In this document: in pieces, positions 42,283-50,208 of the stretch | How positions within the stretch are numbered: position 1 is the first letter of the stretch | Layout: every line of letters starts with the position of its first letter | Notes under the pieces: generated by a model | What the model saw: the letters and a program-made list of their open reading frames with translations, nothing else | Told to the model about the DNA's origin: nothing | The model's database searches: none | Origin: Rhizobium lentis | GTDB taxonomy: Bacteria; Pseudomonadota; Alphaproteobacteria; Rhizobiales; Rhizobiaceae | Assembly: GCF_017352135.1 (NCBI RefSeq) | Contig: NZ_CP071454.1 | Span: 1,645,501 to 1,709,500, forward strand | DNA: 64,000 nt | Reading direction: 5' to 3' | Translations under genes and position numbers: made by a program

Positions 42283-43008
42283 ATGAGCAGAGTGGCTCTG
42301 GTCACCGGAGGTACGCGTGGCATCGGCGCAGCAATATCCATGGCGCTGAAGAACGCCGGATACAGGGTTGCGGCCACCTATGCTGGCAATGACGAGAAGG
42401 CCAGGGCCTTCCACGATGTTACCGGCGTTGCGGTGTTCAAATGGGATGTGTCGGACTATGGTGCGTGCGGCGAGGGTATCGCCAGGGTCGAAAGCGAGAT
42501 CGGGCCGGTCGAAATCCTCGTCAACAATGCCGGCATCACCCGCGATGCGATGTTCCACAAGATGACGCCGCAGCAATGGCACGAGGTGATCAACACCAAT
42601 CTCACCGGCCTCTTCAACATGACACATCAGGTCTGGACCGGCATGCGCGATCGCAGCTTCGGCCGCATCGTCAACATCTCGTCAATCAACGGCCAAAAGG
42701 GCCAGATGGGTCAGGCGAACTATTCGGCGGCCAAGGCCGGCGATCTCGGCTTTACCAAGGCGCTAGCCCAGGAAGGGGCAGCGAAAAACATCACCGTCAA
42801 TGCCATCTGCCCCGGATATATCGGAACGGAAATGGTGCTCGCCGTACCGGAGAAAGTGCTGAACGAGCGCATTATTCCGCAGATCCCCGTCGGTCGTCTC
42901 GGCGAACCGGAAGAGATCGCGCGCTGCGTTACCTTCCTTGTATCCGACGATGCCGGCTTCATCACCGGTTCGACGCTGACGGCCAATGGCGGGCAGTTCT
43001 TCGTTTAA
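42283..43008 (+). CDS. phaB: Acetoacetyl-CoA reductase
   Basis: A 241-residue short-chain dehydrogenase that reduces acetoacetyl-CoA to (R)-3-hydroxybutyryl-CoA with NADPH. The cofactor loop TGGTRGIG is at 8-15, NNAG at 81-84, and the catalytic set Ser134, Tyr147, Lys151 is present. GGGGAG precedes the ATG at 42283. It is 70 bases after phaA in one operon. The PHA synthase gene phaC is not in the window. Confidence 0.95.
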   Translation: MSRVALVTGGTRGIGAAISMALKNAGYRVAATYAGNDEKARAFHDVTGVAVFKWDVSDYGACGEGIARVESEIGPVEILVNNAGITRDAMFHKMTPQQWHEVINTNLTGLFNMTHQVWTGMRDRSFGRIVNISSINGQKGQMGQANYSAAKAGDLGFTKALAQEGAAKNITVNAICPGYIGTEMVLAVPEKVLNERIIPQIPVGRLGEPEEIARCVTFLVSDDAGFITGSTLTANGGQFFV

Positions 43009-43034
43009 CGCGACGAAAATTCCACGAACTTGAA

Positions 43035-43070
43035 GCAATGGCGTCTCCTGCGGAGGCGCCATTGCCTGTT
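43035..43070 (+). terminator. Terminator after phaB
   Basis: GCAATGGCG (43035-43043) and CGCCATTGC (43057-43065) form a long stem with CTCC/GGAG extending it inward, followed by CTGTTTATT. It lies 26 bases after the phaB stop. Confidence 0.75.
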
Positions 43071-43146
43071 TATTGGCTCGTCGGGTGACGTAAGTAGCGC
43101 CTCTCAAGCGGATCCTTCGCTGTTCTCCGACAAGTCAGAAGGGGCG

Positions 43147-43293
43147 TTAGGTATTGCGATGCCGCGACGCGCGGACCTTGACCGGCACTTTCCGTATCGA
43201 GCGACCTTCACCGCGAAGAGCTGTGATTGCGGTTGCCACGAACGCCGAGCCGATGAGAATCGCGACGGCGGAATTCAAGACAATCTGATCCAT
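43147..43293 (-). CDS. Small membrane protein, 48 residues
   Basis: The ATG at 43293 is preceded by AAAGGAA. The product has one hydrophobic helix (NSAVAILIGSAFVATAITAL) followed by a strongly basic tail (RGEGRSIRKVPVKVRASRHR), the layout of a single-pass inner-membrane microprotein with a cytoplasmic basic end. No family is recognised. An in-frame start 51 bases upstream exists but lacks a ribosome site. Confidence 0.5.
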   Translation of the reverse strand: MDQIVLNSAVAILIGSAFVATAITALRGEGRSIRKVPVKVRASRHRNT

Positions 43294-43483
43294 GGAAGTA
43301 TTCCTTTCGGTGCGCCGGAGCGATGTTGCCTGCTCCGCGCTCACGAAGGAAATATGCGCCGGCCGAACGGGCGCCGGTAGGTTTGACTTTCGCGACCGAC
43401 TGTCAACGCCATATTGACAGGCCCGACGGCAAAGAAAAACGGGCGCATAAGCGCCCGTTGGGAGTCCGATATGCTGCTGCTGA

Positions 43484-43744
43484 TCAGTAACGGCACCGAG
43501 CCTCGTAGCGGCGGCCGTAGCGGTCGCGATAGATGCAGTAGCCGCGCCGTTCGACCGACTGGCCGATGAGAGCGCCGGTCAGACCGCCGGCAACGGCGCC
43601 GACAGCGGCACCACCCCAGCTGTTGGTGACGGCACCGCCGATGACCGCACCGGTGCCGGCGCCGATCGCCGTGCCCTGCTCGGTCGCCGTGCAGGATGCG
43701 AGAGCGCCAACCAGCGCGCCGATAAGAACAATCTTCTTCATCAT
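43484..43744 (-). CDS. Glycine-zipper lipoprotein
   Basis: An 86-residue protein. The signal peptide KKIVLIGALVGALASC carries a lipobox, with Cys18 as the lipidation site. Glycine-zipper repeats follow (GAGTGAVIGGAV, GAAVGAVAGGLTGALIG), then a Tyr/Arg-rich end. Such proteins are outer-membrane or periplasmic, often stress-linked (OsmB/17-kDa-antigen style). GGGGAG lies seven bases before the start. It forms a minus-strand pair with the DUF3309 gene just upstream. Confidence 0.85.
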   Translation of the reverse strand: MMKKIVLIGALVGALASCTATEQGTAIGAGTGAVIGGAVTNSWGGAAVGAVAGGLTGALIGQSVERRGYCIYRDRYGRRYEARCRY

Positions 43745-43771
43745 GTCGTAACTCCCCAGGTTTGTTGGCCT

Positions 43772-43927
43772 TTAGATGCGGCCCATGAGTACAAGGATGA
43801 TAATAATGACGAGAACTAGCCCCAAACCGCCGGAAGGTCCATAGCCCCAACCGCGGCTGTAGCCCCAATTCGGCAAGGCTCCGATTAAGAGCAGAATGAG
43901 GATAACCAGAAGTATAGTGCCAAGCAT
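43772..43927 (-). CDS. DUF3309 family small membrane protein, 51 residues
   Basis: A complete 52-codon frame. The protein is two hydrophobic stretches (MLGTILLVILILLLIGALP and LGLVLVIIIILVLMGRI) joined by a Trp/Gly/Tyr-rich linker (NWGYSRGWGYGPSGG). This matches the DUF3309 pattern common in proteobacteria. AAGGGAA lies eight bases before the ATG at 43927. It is 27 bases upstream of the glycine-zipper gene and probably shares its transcript. Function unknown. Confidence 0.8.
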   Translation of the reverse strand: MLGTILLVILILLLIGALPNWGYSRGWGYGPSGGLGLVLVIIIILVLMGRI

Positions 43928-44719
43928 GAGGTGTTCCCTTCATTCATCCGCATTTCGATGGACAAGAAACACGCATTGGCGATTTTTGTTCCCGGTTCGG
44001 TATTGGAAATGTGGCGCGATCTGGTCCTCGTCACCTCGGAAAATTGTTGGCATGGTAAAAAAATATTTTAAATACAATATGTTGTGGTGAACAAAGCGGG
44101 AAAGCCGCGATGTCGCCGATTCGTCAGCGATTCGTTCCCTGTATGATCGACGCACCGACATTGGGTCTCCGACTTAACGTCTTCTGAATCCACCTTTTCC
44201 AAGATTAATGCCGATGCGGGGACGCGGGAGGAGGAGATCCTATGGCGATCCGCATCTAGCGCATCGGCGCTGCTTTGCCACCAGATATGGCCGTGAACGA
44301 AAGGCGAAAACGAAATGGTCAGCGATTCGTCTCCGATTCGTTCCGGCTTTGGTCGACAAGTTAATTTCGGCGCAATTTTCAATTGCCGACAATCAGTCGG
44401 AAGGGAGCCGATGGCGACAGCGAAAATGCCAACGGGCGGAAGGGTCGTGATTCAGCATCTAGTGGGAAAAAGTGATTCAAAATCAATACTTAGCCGTGAA
44501 CAAAAGCTGAATCAGCGGGAGTCAGCGATTCGTCGCTGATTCGTTCTCACGCTGTTCCGAATCATCTCTACGGACGTTCTGCGGGACTCGCAAAGGTCGT
44601 AATCTCAGGTGCATTTTGAAATCTGCCCTTGCGTTTGCGGCGGCAGCTGTCCATGTGTTCTCTAGCTTCCATCGAGGAGCCGAGATTTCCCTGGGGCGCC
44701 CGCCTCGTTTGCATGGACC
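43928..44719. other. Intergenic region with three-copy repeat array
   Basis: Nearly 800 bases without a supported gene, AT-richer than the flanks. It holds three imperfect copies of a GATTCGT-type repeat (listed separately), plus the promoters of the DUF3309 gene and the helicase. Open frames here merely translate the repeat (ESLTNR-like peptides) and are not credible. Confidence 0.6.
44112..44547. repeat. Three-copy degenerate repeat, ~204-bp period
   Basis: Cores at 44112-44142, 44319-44346 and 44520-44547 each contain two GATTCGT units three bases apart, ending GATTCGTTC. Read on the minus strand, each is GAACGAATC-NNN-GACGAATCG-N-GAC, followed about 12 bases on by a TTTGTTCAC(GGC) block. 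Core-to-core distances are about 207 and 201 bases. Copy 3 also makes a hairpin, TCAGCGA-TTCG-TCGCTGA. Nothing known was recognised. Confidence 0.7.
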
Positions 44720-47700
44720 ATGACTCTGACTTCGCAGCCGATGATTCTGAGCGGGCGCGGTGTGACCGCGGTGCTCGGACCGACAAATACCGGCAAGACC
44801 CATTATGCCATCGAGCGCATGGTCGCACACGGGACCGGCGTGATCGGCCTGCCGCTCAGGCTGCTGGCGCGCGAGGTCTATACGCGGGTGGTAGAGAAGG
44901 TCGGCTTGCAGCACGTGGCGCTGGTCACCGGCGAGGAAAAAATTTCGCCGCCCAACGCACGTTTTTCCGTCTGCACCGTCGAAGCAATGCCGCGCGAGAC
45001 CAAGGCTGCCTTCGTTGCGATCGACGAGGTGCAGCTCGCCGGCGATCTTGAGCGCGGCCATATCTTCACTGACCGCATCCTGCATCTTCGCGGCCGTGAT
45101 GAAACGCTGCTGTTGGGTGCTGCGACGATGCGGCCGATCCTGCAGCACATCCTGCCCGGCATCACGATCGTCGAGCGGCCGCGGCTTTCGCATCTCCTTT
45201 ACGCCGGGCAGAAGAAGATCACCCGGCTGCCGCAGCGCTCGGCCATCGTCGCTTTTTCCGCCGACGAGGTCTATGCCATCGCCGAGCTCATCCGCCGCCA
45301 GCGCGGCGGCGCGGCTGTCGTGCTGGGGGCTTTGAGCCCGCGCACCCGCAATGCGCAGGTCGCGCTGTATCAGGCGGGCGACGTCGAATATCTGGTGGCA
45401 ACGGATGCGATCGGCATGGGCCTCAATCTCGATGTCGATCACGTCGCCTTCGCCCAGGACCGCAAATTCGATGGCTACCAGTTCCGTAATCTCAATCCAG
45501 CCGAACTCGGCCAGATCGCCGGACGTGCGGGACGGCACGTGCGCGACGGAACCTTCGGTGTGACCGGGCAGGTCTCCCCCTTTGACGATGAGCTGGTGCA
45601 GCACATCGAAGGGCACGAGTTCGACAACGTCAAAGTCTTGCAGTGGCGCACGACCGAGATGGACTTCTCCTCGATCCAGTCGCTTCGCGCCAGCCTCGAG
45701 GCCGGACCGCGCGTGCCGGGGCTGACGAGGGCGCTGCCCGCGGTCGACCAGCAGGCGCTCGAGCAGCTTTCGCGCTATCCCGAGGTCATCGATCTCGCCG
45801 ACAGACCGGCGCGCGTCGAAAAACTCTGGGAGGCTTGCGCGCTTCCCGACTACCGGCGTATCACACCGGCACAACATGCCGATCTTATCTCGACCCTCTT
45901 TTCCGATCTCGTCCGCTATGGCACGGTGAACGAGCAGTTTCTCGCGGAGCAGGTTCATCGCTCCGATCGAACAGATGGGGAAATTGACACGCTTTCGGCG
46001 CGAATCGCGCAGATAAGGACCTGGACCTACGTTTCGAATCGGCCCGGCTGGCTTGCCGATCCGACACATTGGCAGGAAAAGACGCGGGAAATCGAAGATC
46101 GATTGTCCGATGCGTTACATGAGAGGTTGACGAAACGCTTTGTTGATCGCAGGACATCTGTGCTCATGAAGCGCCTGAGAGAGAATGCGATGCTGGAAGC
46201 TGAAATCAGTGTGAATGGCGATGTCTTCGTTGAAGGACATCATGTAGGGCAATTGAGCGGATTCCGTTTCACGCCGGTGGCGGGAACGGACGGACCGGAT
46301 GCCAAGGCGGTTCAGGCTGCGTCGCAGAAGGCGCTCGCGCTTGAATTTGAAGCCCGCGCAGCCCGGATGCATGCTGCCGGCAACAGCGACCTGGCCATCG
46401 GGTCGGATGGGTTGATCCGTTGGCTGGGCGATCCGGTGGCGCGGCTTTCGGGCAGCGATCACGTCATGCGTCCGCGCGTGATTCTGCTCGCCGACGAGCA
46501 GTTGACGGGCAATGCCCGCGATCACGTTGCCGCCCGCATCGAGCGCTTCGTCAATCATCACATCAGCACGGTATTGAAGCCGCTCGACGATCTGTCGCGC
46601 GCCGAGGACCTGCAGGGTCTCGCCAAGGGCCTCGCCTTCCAGCTCGTCGAGAATCTCGGCGTGCTCTTCCGCCGCGACGTCACCGAGGAGGTGAAGTCGC
46701 TGGATCAGGAGGCCCGCGCCTCCATGCGCCGTTATGGCGTGCGTTTCGGCGCCTACCATATCTTCGTTCCCGCGCTTCTGAAGCCGGCGCCGGCCGAACT
46801 GATCACGCTGCTCTGGGCACTAAAGAACGACGGTCTCGACAAGCCGGGCTACGGCGATCTTATTCCCGTGCTTGCCGCCGGCCGCACCTCGGTCGTCACC
46901 GATCCGAGTTTCGAGCGGATGTTCTACAAGCTCGCCGGCTTCCGTTTCCTCGGCAAGCGCGCCGTGCGCATCGACATCCTGGAACGGCTGGCCGACATCA
47001 TCCGCCCGCTGCTGCAATGGAAGCCGGGTCAGACCAACCGCCCGGAAGGTGCCTATGACGGCCGCCGCTTCACCACGACGACGGCGATGCTGTCGATCCT
47101 CGGTGCAACGCTCGAGGACATGGAAGAAATCCTCAAGGGTCTCGGCTATCGCGCCGATGCCGTGAAGGCGGAAGAGGCGTCGGCGCACCTCGCCGCGCAG
47201 GATGCGGCTTCGGCGCCTGCCGCCGCCGCGCAGACGCCCGCGGAAGAGTCGGCCGACAATGCCGATCACGACGATGCCGACGCGGCAGCCGAAGAGACGG
47301 CTTCCGAACCGCCGGCAGCCGAGGCGGCTGTCGAAACAGCCGTGGCGGAAACGGTCCCGGCCCACTCTTCGGCAGAAGTGATCGAAGCAGCCGCGCCGGC
47401 TCCGGCAGAAGCGGTGTCCGCGTCCGAGGCAACGGTGTCCGCACCGGGGGAAGCCGGCGAGCCGGTGGAACCGAAGCCGGTTCTCCTGTGGCGTCTCGGC
47501 GGTCGCAACGACAATCAGCGCCAGGCGCGCGGCGGGCATGGCGAACGCCGTGGCGGCCAGAACCACGAGCGCGGTGATCGCAATCGCCGGCCGGCCGGTG
47601 AAGGCGGCGACGGCAATCGCGGCGGTGACGGCCGCGACAACAATCGCCACAACCGCGGCAAGGACGGCGGCGGTCGCGACGGCGGCCGGCCGCAGCAGGC

Positions 47701-47929
47701 GAGGGGCGACCGCGACAGCCAACCGCGGGGCGATCAGCCGCGCGGCGACCGGCAGGATCGGGGCGACCGCAAGGATCGCGGCGAGCGCAATGACCGCAAC
47801 GACCGCAACAATAATCGCGGCGCGCAGCCGCTGCGCTTCGAGGCCAAGCCGCCGCGCAAGGAGAAGCCGATCGATCCGGATTCGCCTTTCGCCAAGCTCG
47901 CAGCTCTCAAGGAACAGATGAAGAAATAA
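44720..47929 (+). CDS. SUV3-like DExH-type RNA helicase
   Basis: A 1,069-residue helicase. Walker A GPTNTGKT is at 20-27, DEVQ (DExH variant) at 102-105, motif III GAATM follows, then LVATDAIGMGLNLD and the motif VI QIAGRAGR near 265. This set resembles mitochondrial SUV3, an RNA helicase partner of the degradosome. After the C-terminal helicase parts (to about 810) comes a ~100-residue Ala/Glu/Pro-rich acidic linker and then a very basic Arg/Gly/Asn/Asp-rich tail (GDR, RGG-like units, about 930-1,030). The start is an ATG at 44720; ATG at 44741 is possible. An S4 gene follows after 2 bases. Confidence 0.88.
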   Translation: MTLTSQPMILSGRGVTAVLGPTNTGKTHYAIERMVAHGTGVIGLPLRLLAREVYTRVVEKVGLQHVALVTGEEKISPPNARFSVCTVEAMPRETKAAFVAIDEVQLAGDLERGHIFTDRILHLRGRDETLLLGAATMRPILQHILPGITIVERPRLSHLLYAGQKKITRLPQRSAIVAFSADEVYAIAELIRRQRGGAAVVLGALSPRTRNAQVALYQAGDVEYLVATDAIGMGLNLDVDHVAFAQDRKFDGYQFRNLNPAELGQIAGRAGRHVRDGTFGVTGQVSPFDDELVQHIEGHEFDNVKVLQWRTTEMDFSSIQSLRASLEAGPRVPGLTRALPAVDQQALEQLSRYPEVIDLADRPARVEKLWEACALPDYRRITPAQHADLISTLFSDLVRYGTVNEQFLAEQVHRSDRTDGEIDTLSARIAQIRTWTYVSNRPGWLADPTHWQEKTREIEDRLSDALHERLTKRFVDRRTSVLMKRLRENAMLEAEISVNGDVFVEGHHVGQLSGFRFTPVAGTDGPDAKAVQAASQKALALEFEARAARMHAAGNSDLAIGSDGLIRWLGDPVARLSGSDHVMRPRVILLADEQLTGNARDHVAARIERFVNHHISTVLKPLDDLSRAEDLQGLAKGLAFQLVENLGVLFRRDVTEEVKSLDQEARASMRRYGVRFGAYHIFVPALLKPAPAELITLLWALKNDGLDKPGYGDLIPVLAAGRTSVVTDPSFERMFYKLAGFRFLGKRAVRIDILERLADIIRPLLQWKPGQTNRPEGAYDGRRFTTTTAMLSILGATLEDMEEILKGLGYRADAVKAEEASAHLAAQDAASAPAAAAQTPAEESADNADHDDADAAAEETASEPPAAEAAVETAVAETVPAHSSAEVIEAAAPAPAEAVSASEATVSAPGEAGEPVEPKPVLLWRLGGRNDNQRQARGGHGERRGGQNHERGDRNRRPAGEGGDGNRGGDGRDNNRHNRGKDGGGRDGGRPQQARGDRDSQPRGDQPRGDRQDRGDRKDRGERNDRNDRNNNRGAQPLRFEAKPPRKEKPIDPDSPFAKLAALKEQMKK

Positions 47930-47931
47930 TC

Positions 47932-48336
47932 ATGAGCGGGGAGACACAGCCGGCAAGCGGTTCGCGCCAGCGCATCGACAAGTGGCTGTTCTTCACGCGC
48001 ATGGTTAAGTCGCGCTCGCTGGCGCAGAGCCATGTCCAGTCGGGGCACGTGCGCATCAATGGCGAACGCTGCAGTCATCCGAGCCAGATGATCAAGCCGG
48101 GAGACCGTATCGAGCTGACTTTGGAGCGGCGCGATGTCGTTCTCATCGTCCGTCTTGCCGGTGAACGGCGGGGTCCCTACGAGGAGGCCCGCCTGCTCTA
48201 CGAGGACCTGTCGCCGCCGCCGGATGAGACAAAACGTCTCACGCCCTACGAGCAGGCGATCCGGGCGACCGGTGCCGGTCGTCCGACCAAAAAAGAAAGA
48301 CGCGCAATCGACAGGCTGATGTCGGACGAGGATTAG
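47932..48336 (+). CDS. S4-domain RNA-binding protein (Hsp15-like)
   Basis: A 134-residue protein. The S4 RNA-binding fold spans residues 13-60 (RIDKWLFFTRMVKSRSLAQ, then GHVRINGERCSHPSQMIKPGD). It ends with a basic tail including GAGRPTKKERRAIDRL. Hsp15 family members bind 50S subunits carrying a stalled nascent chain. The ATG is two bases after the helicase stop, so the genes are coupled. Confidence 0.88.
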   Translation: MSGETQPASGSRQRIDKWLFFTRMVKSRSLAQSHVQSGHVRINGERCSHPSQMIKPGDRIELTLERRDVVLIVRLAGERRGPYEEARLLYEDLSPPPDETKRLTPYEQAIRATGAGRPTKKERRAIDRLMSDED

Positions 48337-48530
48337 AAAACTCTGTCTGCGGCAGCGGCATTTGCAGATCGTTTGTCCTTGAAATCCGGCGCCAAAGCCG
48401 ATACGTCACTGACAACCTGCCGGAAGCGTGCTTGCCTCCCAAGCCTGTCCACGCTTTTCGTCCGGCAAGGGGATAGGCGCGACGTTCCAGGTTGCCCGGC
48501 CCCAACCGCATGGAAATCCTGGAGTTCTTC

Positions 48531-48869
48531 ATGACCTATGTCGTGACCGACAATTGCATCAAGTGCAAATACACCGATTGCGTGGAAGTCTGCCCTGTCG
48601 ACTGCTTTTATGAAGGCGAGAATTTCCTCGTCATCCATCCCGACGAATGCATCGATTGCGGCGTCTGCGAGCCCGAATGTCCCGCCGAGGCGATCAAGCC
48701 AGATACCGAGCCGGGCCTGGACAAGTGGCTGAAGATCAACACCGAATATGCCAGCATTTGGCCGAATATCACGGTCAAGAAGGACCCGCTGCCGGAGGCC
48801 AAGGACATGGACGGTCAGACCGGAAAATTCGAGAAATATTTCTCCGAAAAACCTGGTTCCGGCGATTGA
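48531..48869 (+). CDS. fdxA: Ferredoxin FdxA (7Fe type)
   Basis: A 112-residue ferredoxin with nine cysteines. Cys9, Cys17 and Cys50 fit a 3Fe-4S site, and Cys21, Cys40, Cys43 and Cys46 fit a 4Fe-4S site, inside [16 protein letters not shown] and [12 protein letters not shown]. The long C-terminal tail is standard for alphaproteobacterial FdxA. The ATG at 48531 has TGGAGT upstream; earlier in-frame starts at 48492 and 48510 add unneeded residues. Confidence 0.94.
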   Translation: MTYVVTDNCIKCKYTDCVEVCPVDCFYEGENFLVIHPDECIDCGVCEPECPAEAIKPDTEPGLDKWLKINTEYASIWPNITVKKDPLPEAKDMDGQTGKFEKYFSEKPGSGD

Positions 48870-49262
48870 GACAGCTGCCGGATTTGACCGCCGGATTCGG
48901 GGCGGCAACGCGGTGAAACGTTTTAAATCCTGCGCGTGGCATATGGGTGATCTGTGTTGCCCGCATGGCTCATGCGAACCAAATTATTGATTTCCTCATA
49001 TTTTTGTGATAGGTTTCGCCTACTGTTCCATTTGTGGCATGACGCATGCCCAAAACCATCACGAAAGCAAAACAAATCCGTACGCGGTTTCCGTGACATA
49101 TCAACGCTTTGAGCGCCGGGTCCCAAGATCGCGCGCAAGAAGTCTTTGCTTTTGCCTGATGGGACCAGAGTGAAGTCACCCGACGGATCCACCGTCTCAA
49201 CCGGGCCTGACTGACCCGGCTCCGGCCGCCGCCGGAAGCGTAACAGGGAGTTTTTGAATAGA
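48870..49262. promoter_or_regulatory. Intergenic region before carD
   Basis: About 390 bases, AT-rich in the middle, presumably holding the carD promoter and a long leader. A small hairpin CCGGG...CCCGG (49201-49218) and a GC-rich CCGGCCGCCGCCGG run precede the ribosome site. No small gene or RNA was recognised. Confidence 0.4.
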
Positions 49263-49835
49263 ATGACGACTCAGCAGAAAAAGCCTTCTACAGCACGTCA
49301 CGGCTTCAAGACCGGTGAATCGATCGTCTACCCCGCTCACGGCGTCGGTACCATCACCGCTATCGAAGAGCAAGAAGTTGCCGGCATGAAGCTCGAACTT
49401 TTCGTGATCGATTTCGAGAAAGACAAGATGCGCCTGAAGGTTCCGGTCGCGAAGGCGATGAGCATCGGCATGCGCAAGCTTTCGGAAACGGATTTCGTCG
49501 ATCGTGCTTTGAAGGTTGTGCAGGGCAAGGCGCGCGTCAAGCGCACCATGTGGTCCCGCCGTGCCCAGGAATATGATGCCAAGATCAATTCGGGCGATCT
49601 GATTTCCATCGCTGAAGTCGTGCGTGATCTCTATCGCGCAGAAAACCAGCCCGAGCAGTCCTATTCCGAGCGCCAGCTCTACGAGGCTGCGCTCGATCGC
49701 ATGGCGCGCGAAATCGCCGCAGTCAACAAGATGTCGGAAACCGAAGCCGTTCGCCTCGTCGAGACCAACCTCAACAAGGGCCCGAAGCGCGGCAAGACCA
49801 TCGAAGAAGACGATTCGCAGGACGAAGCCGCATAA
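49263..49835 (+). CDS. carD: CarD-family transcriptional regulator
   Basis: A 190-residue RNA-polymerase-binding protein. The N-terminal RID (Tudor-like) domain holds GESIVYPAHGVGTITAIEEQ (residues 19-38) and contacts the polymerase beta subunit. The helical C-terminal domain holds the promoter-fork-binding segment (around MWSRRAQEYDAKINSGD). The acidic end EEDDSQDEAA is typical. The ATG at 49263 is preferred; TTG at 49254 is also in frame. CarD sets open-complex stability, often at rRNA promoters. Confidence 0.93.
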   Translation: MTTQQKKPSTARHGFKTGESIVYPAHGVGTITAIEEQEVAGMKLELFVIDFEKDKMRLKVPVAKAMSIGMRKLSETDFVDRALKVVQGKARVKRTMWSRRAQEYDAKINSGDLISIAEVVRDLYRAENQPEQSYSERQLYEAALDRMAREIAAVNKMSETEAVRLVETNLNKGPKRGKTIEEDDSQDEAA

Positions 49836-49855
49836 GGCAAGCCTGTTTTTCCAAT

Positions 49856-49886
49856 AAAAAACCCGGCCTCCGTGCCGGGTTTTTTA
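49856..49886 (+). terminator. Rho-independent terminator after carD
   Basis: AAAAAACCCGGC pairs with GCCGGGTTTTTT around TCCGT-type loop bases. The T run is long and the A run on the other side makes it bidirectional. It lies 21 bases after the carD stop. Confidence 0.95.
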
Positions 49887-49997
49887 TTGGAACTTTTTCC
49901 CGGCTGCCGCGTTTACCCCATGTAATTGCGGACTGCTCGTCGAGCGCTGGCTCGTCGGGCGAACTGCCATTCCATCAATGTTCGTGAGGAGCGGATC

Positions 49998-50069
49998 ATG
50001 CCTTTTCAATATTGCCCATTCGGCAACGTGAAAAAACAGGTCCAACCCTGCCGTCTTAGCGGCACCTGA
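49998..50069 (+). CDS. Possible 23-codon leader or microprotein before rpoH2
   Basis: A tiny frame with GAGGAG about six bases before its ATG. The product (MPFQYCPFGNVKKQ, then VQPCRLSGT) has two Cys and two Phe. It is followed at once by a terminator-like hairpin (50082-50110), then rpoH2. It could be a leader peptide or a stand-alone microgene. Support is limited to the ribosome site and placement. Confidence 0.35.
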   Translation: MPFQYCPFGNVKKQVQPCRLSGT

Positions 50070-50081
50070 TGAGAGATAGGG

Positions 50082-50111
50082 CCTCCCCGTGAAAAGTCCA
50101 GGGGAGGTCTT
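50082..50111 (+). terminator. Terminator-like hairpin upstream of rpoH2
   Basis: CCTCCCC (50082-50088) pairs with GGGGAGG (50101-50107), followed by TCTTT. It lies between the 23-codon frame and rpoH2, so it may end a short transcript or attenuate read-through. Confidence 0.6.
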
Positions 50112-50208
50112 TATGCATTCGGAACCCCATTCAGTCCGGGCAGTGATGTTCCGGAAGATGAGTTTTATTGTTCATTTTGAGGGCGAAGGCCTGTTTCGGG
50201 AGATCGAA

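Noticed and set aside
44112..44547. CRISPR array
   Set aside because: Only three imperfect repeats with ~170-base spacing and no cas genes.
50089..50208. N-terminal extension of the sigma factor
   Set aside because: It runs through a terminator-like hairpin; the ATG at 50209 has a good ribosome site and gives normal family length.
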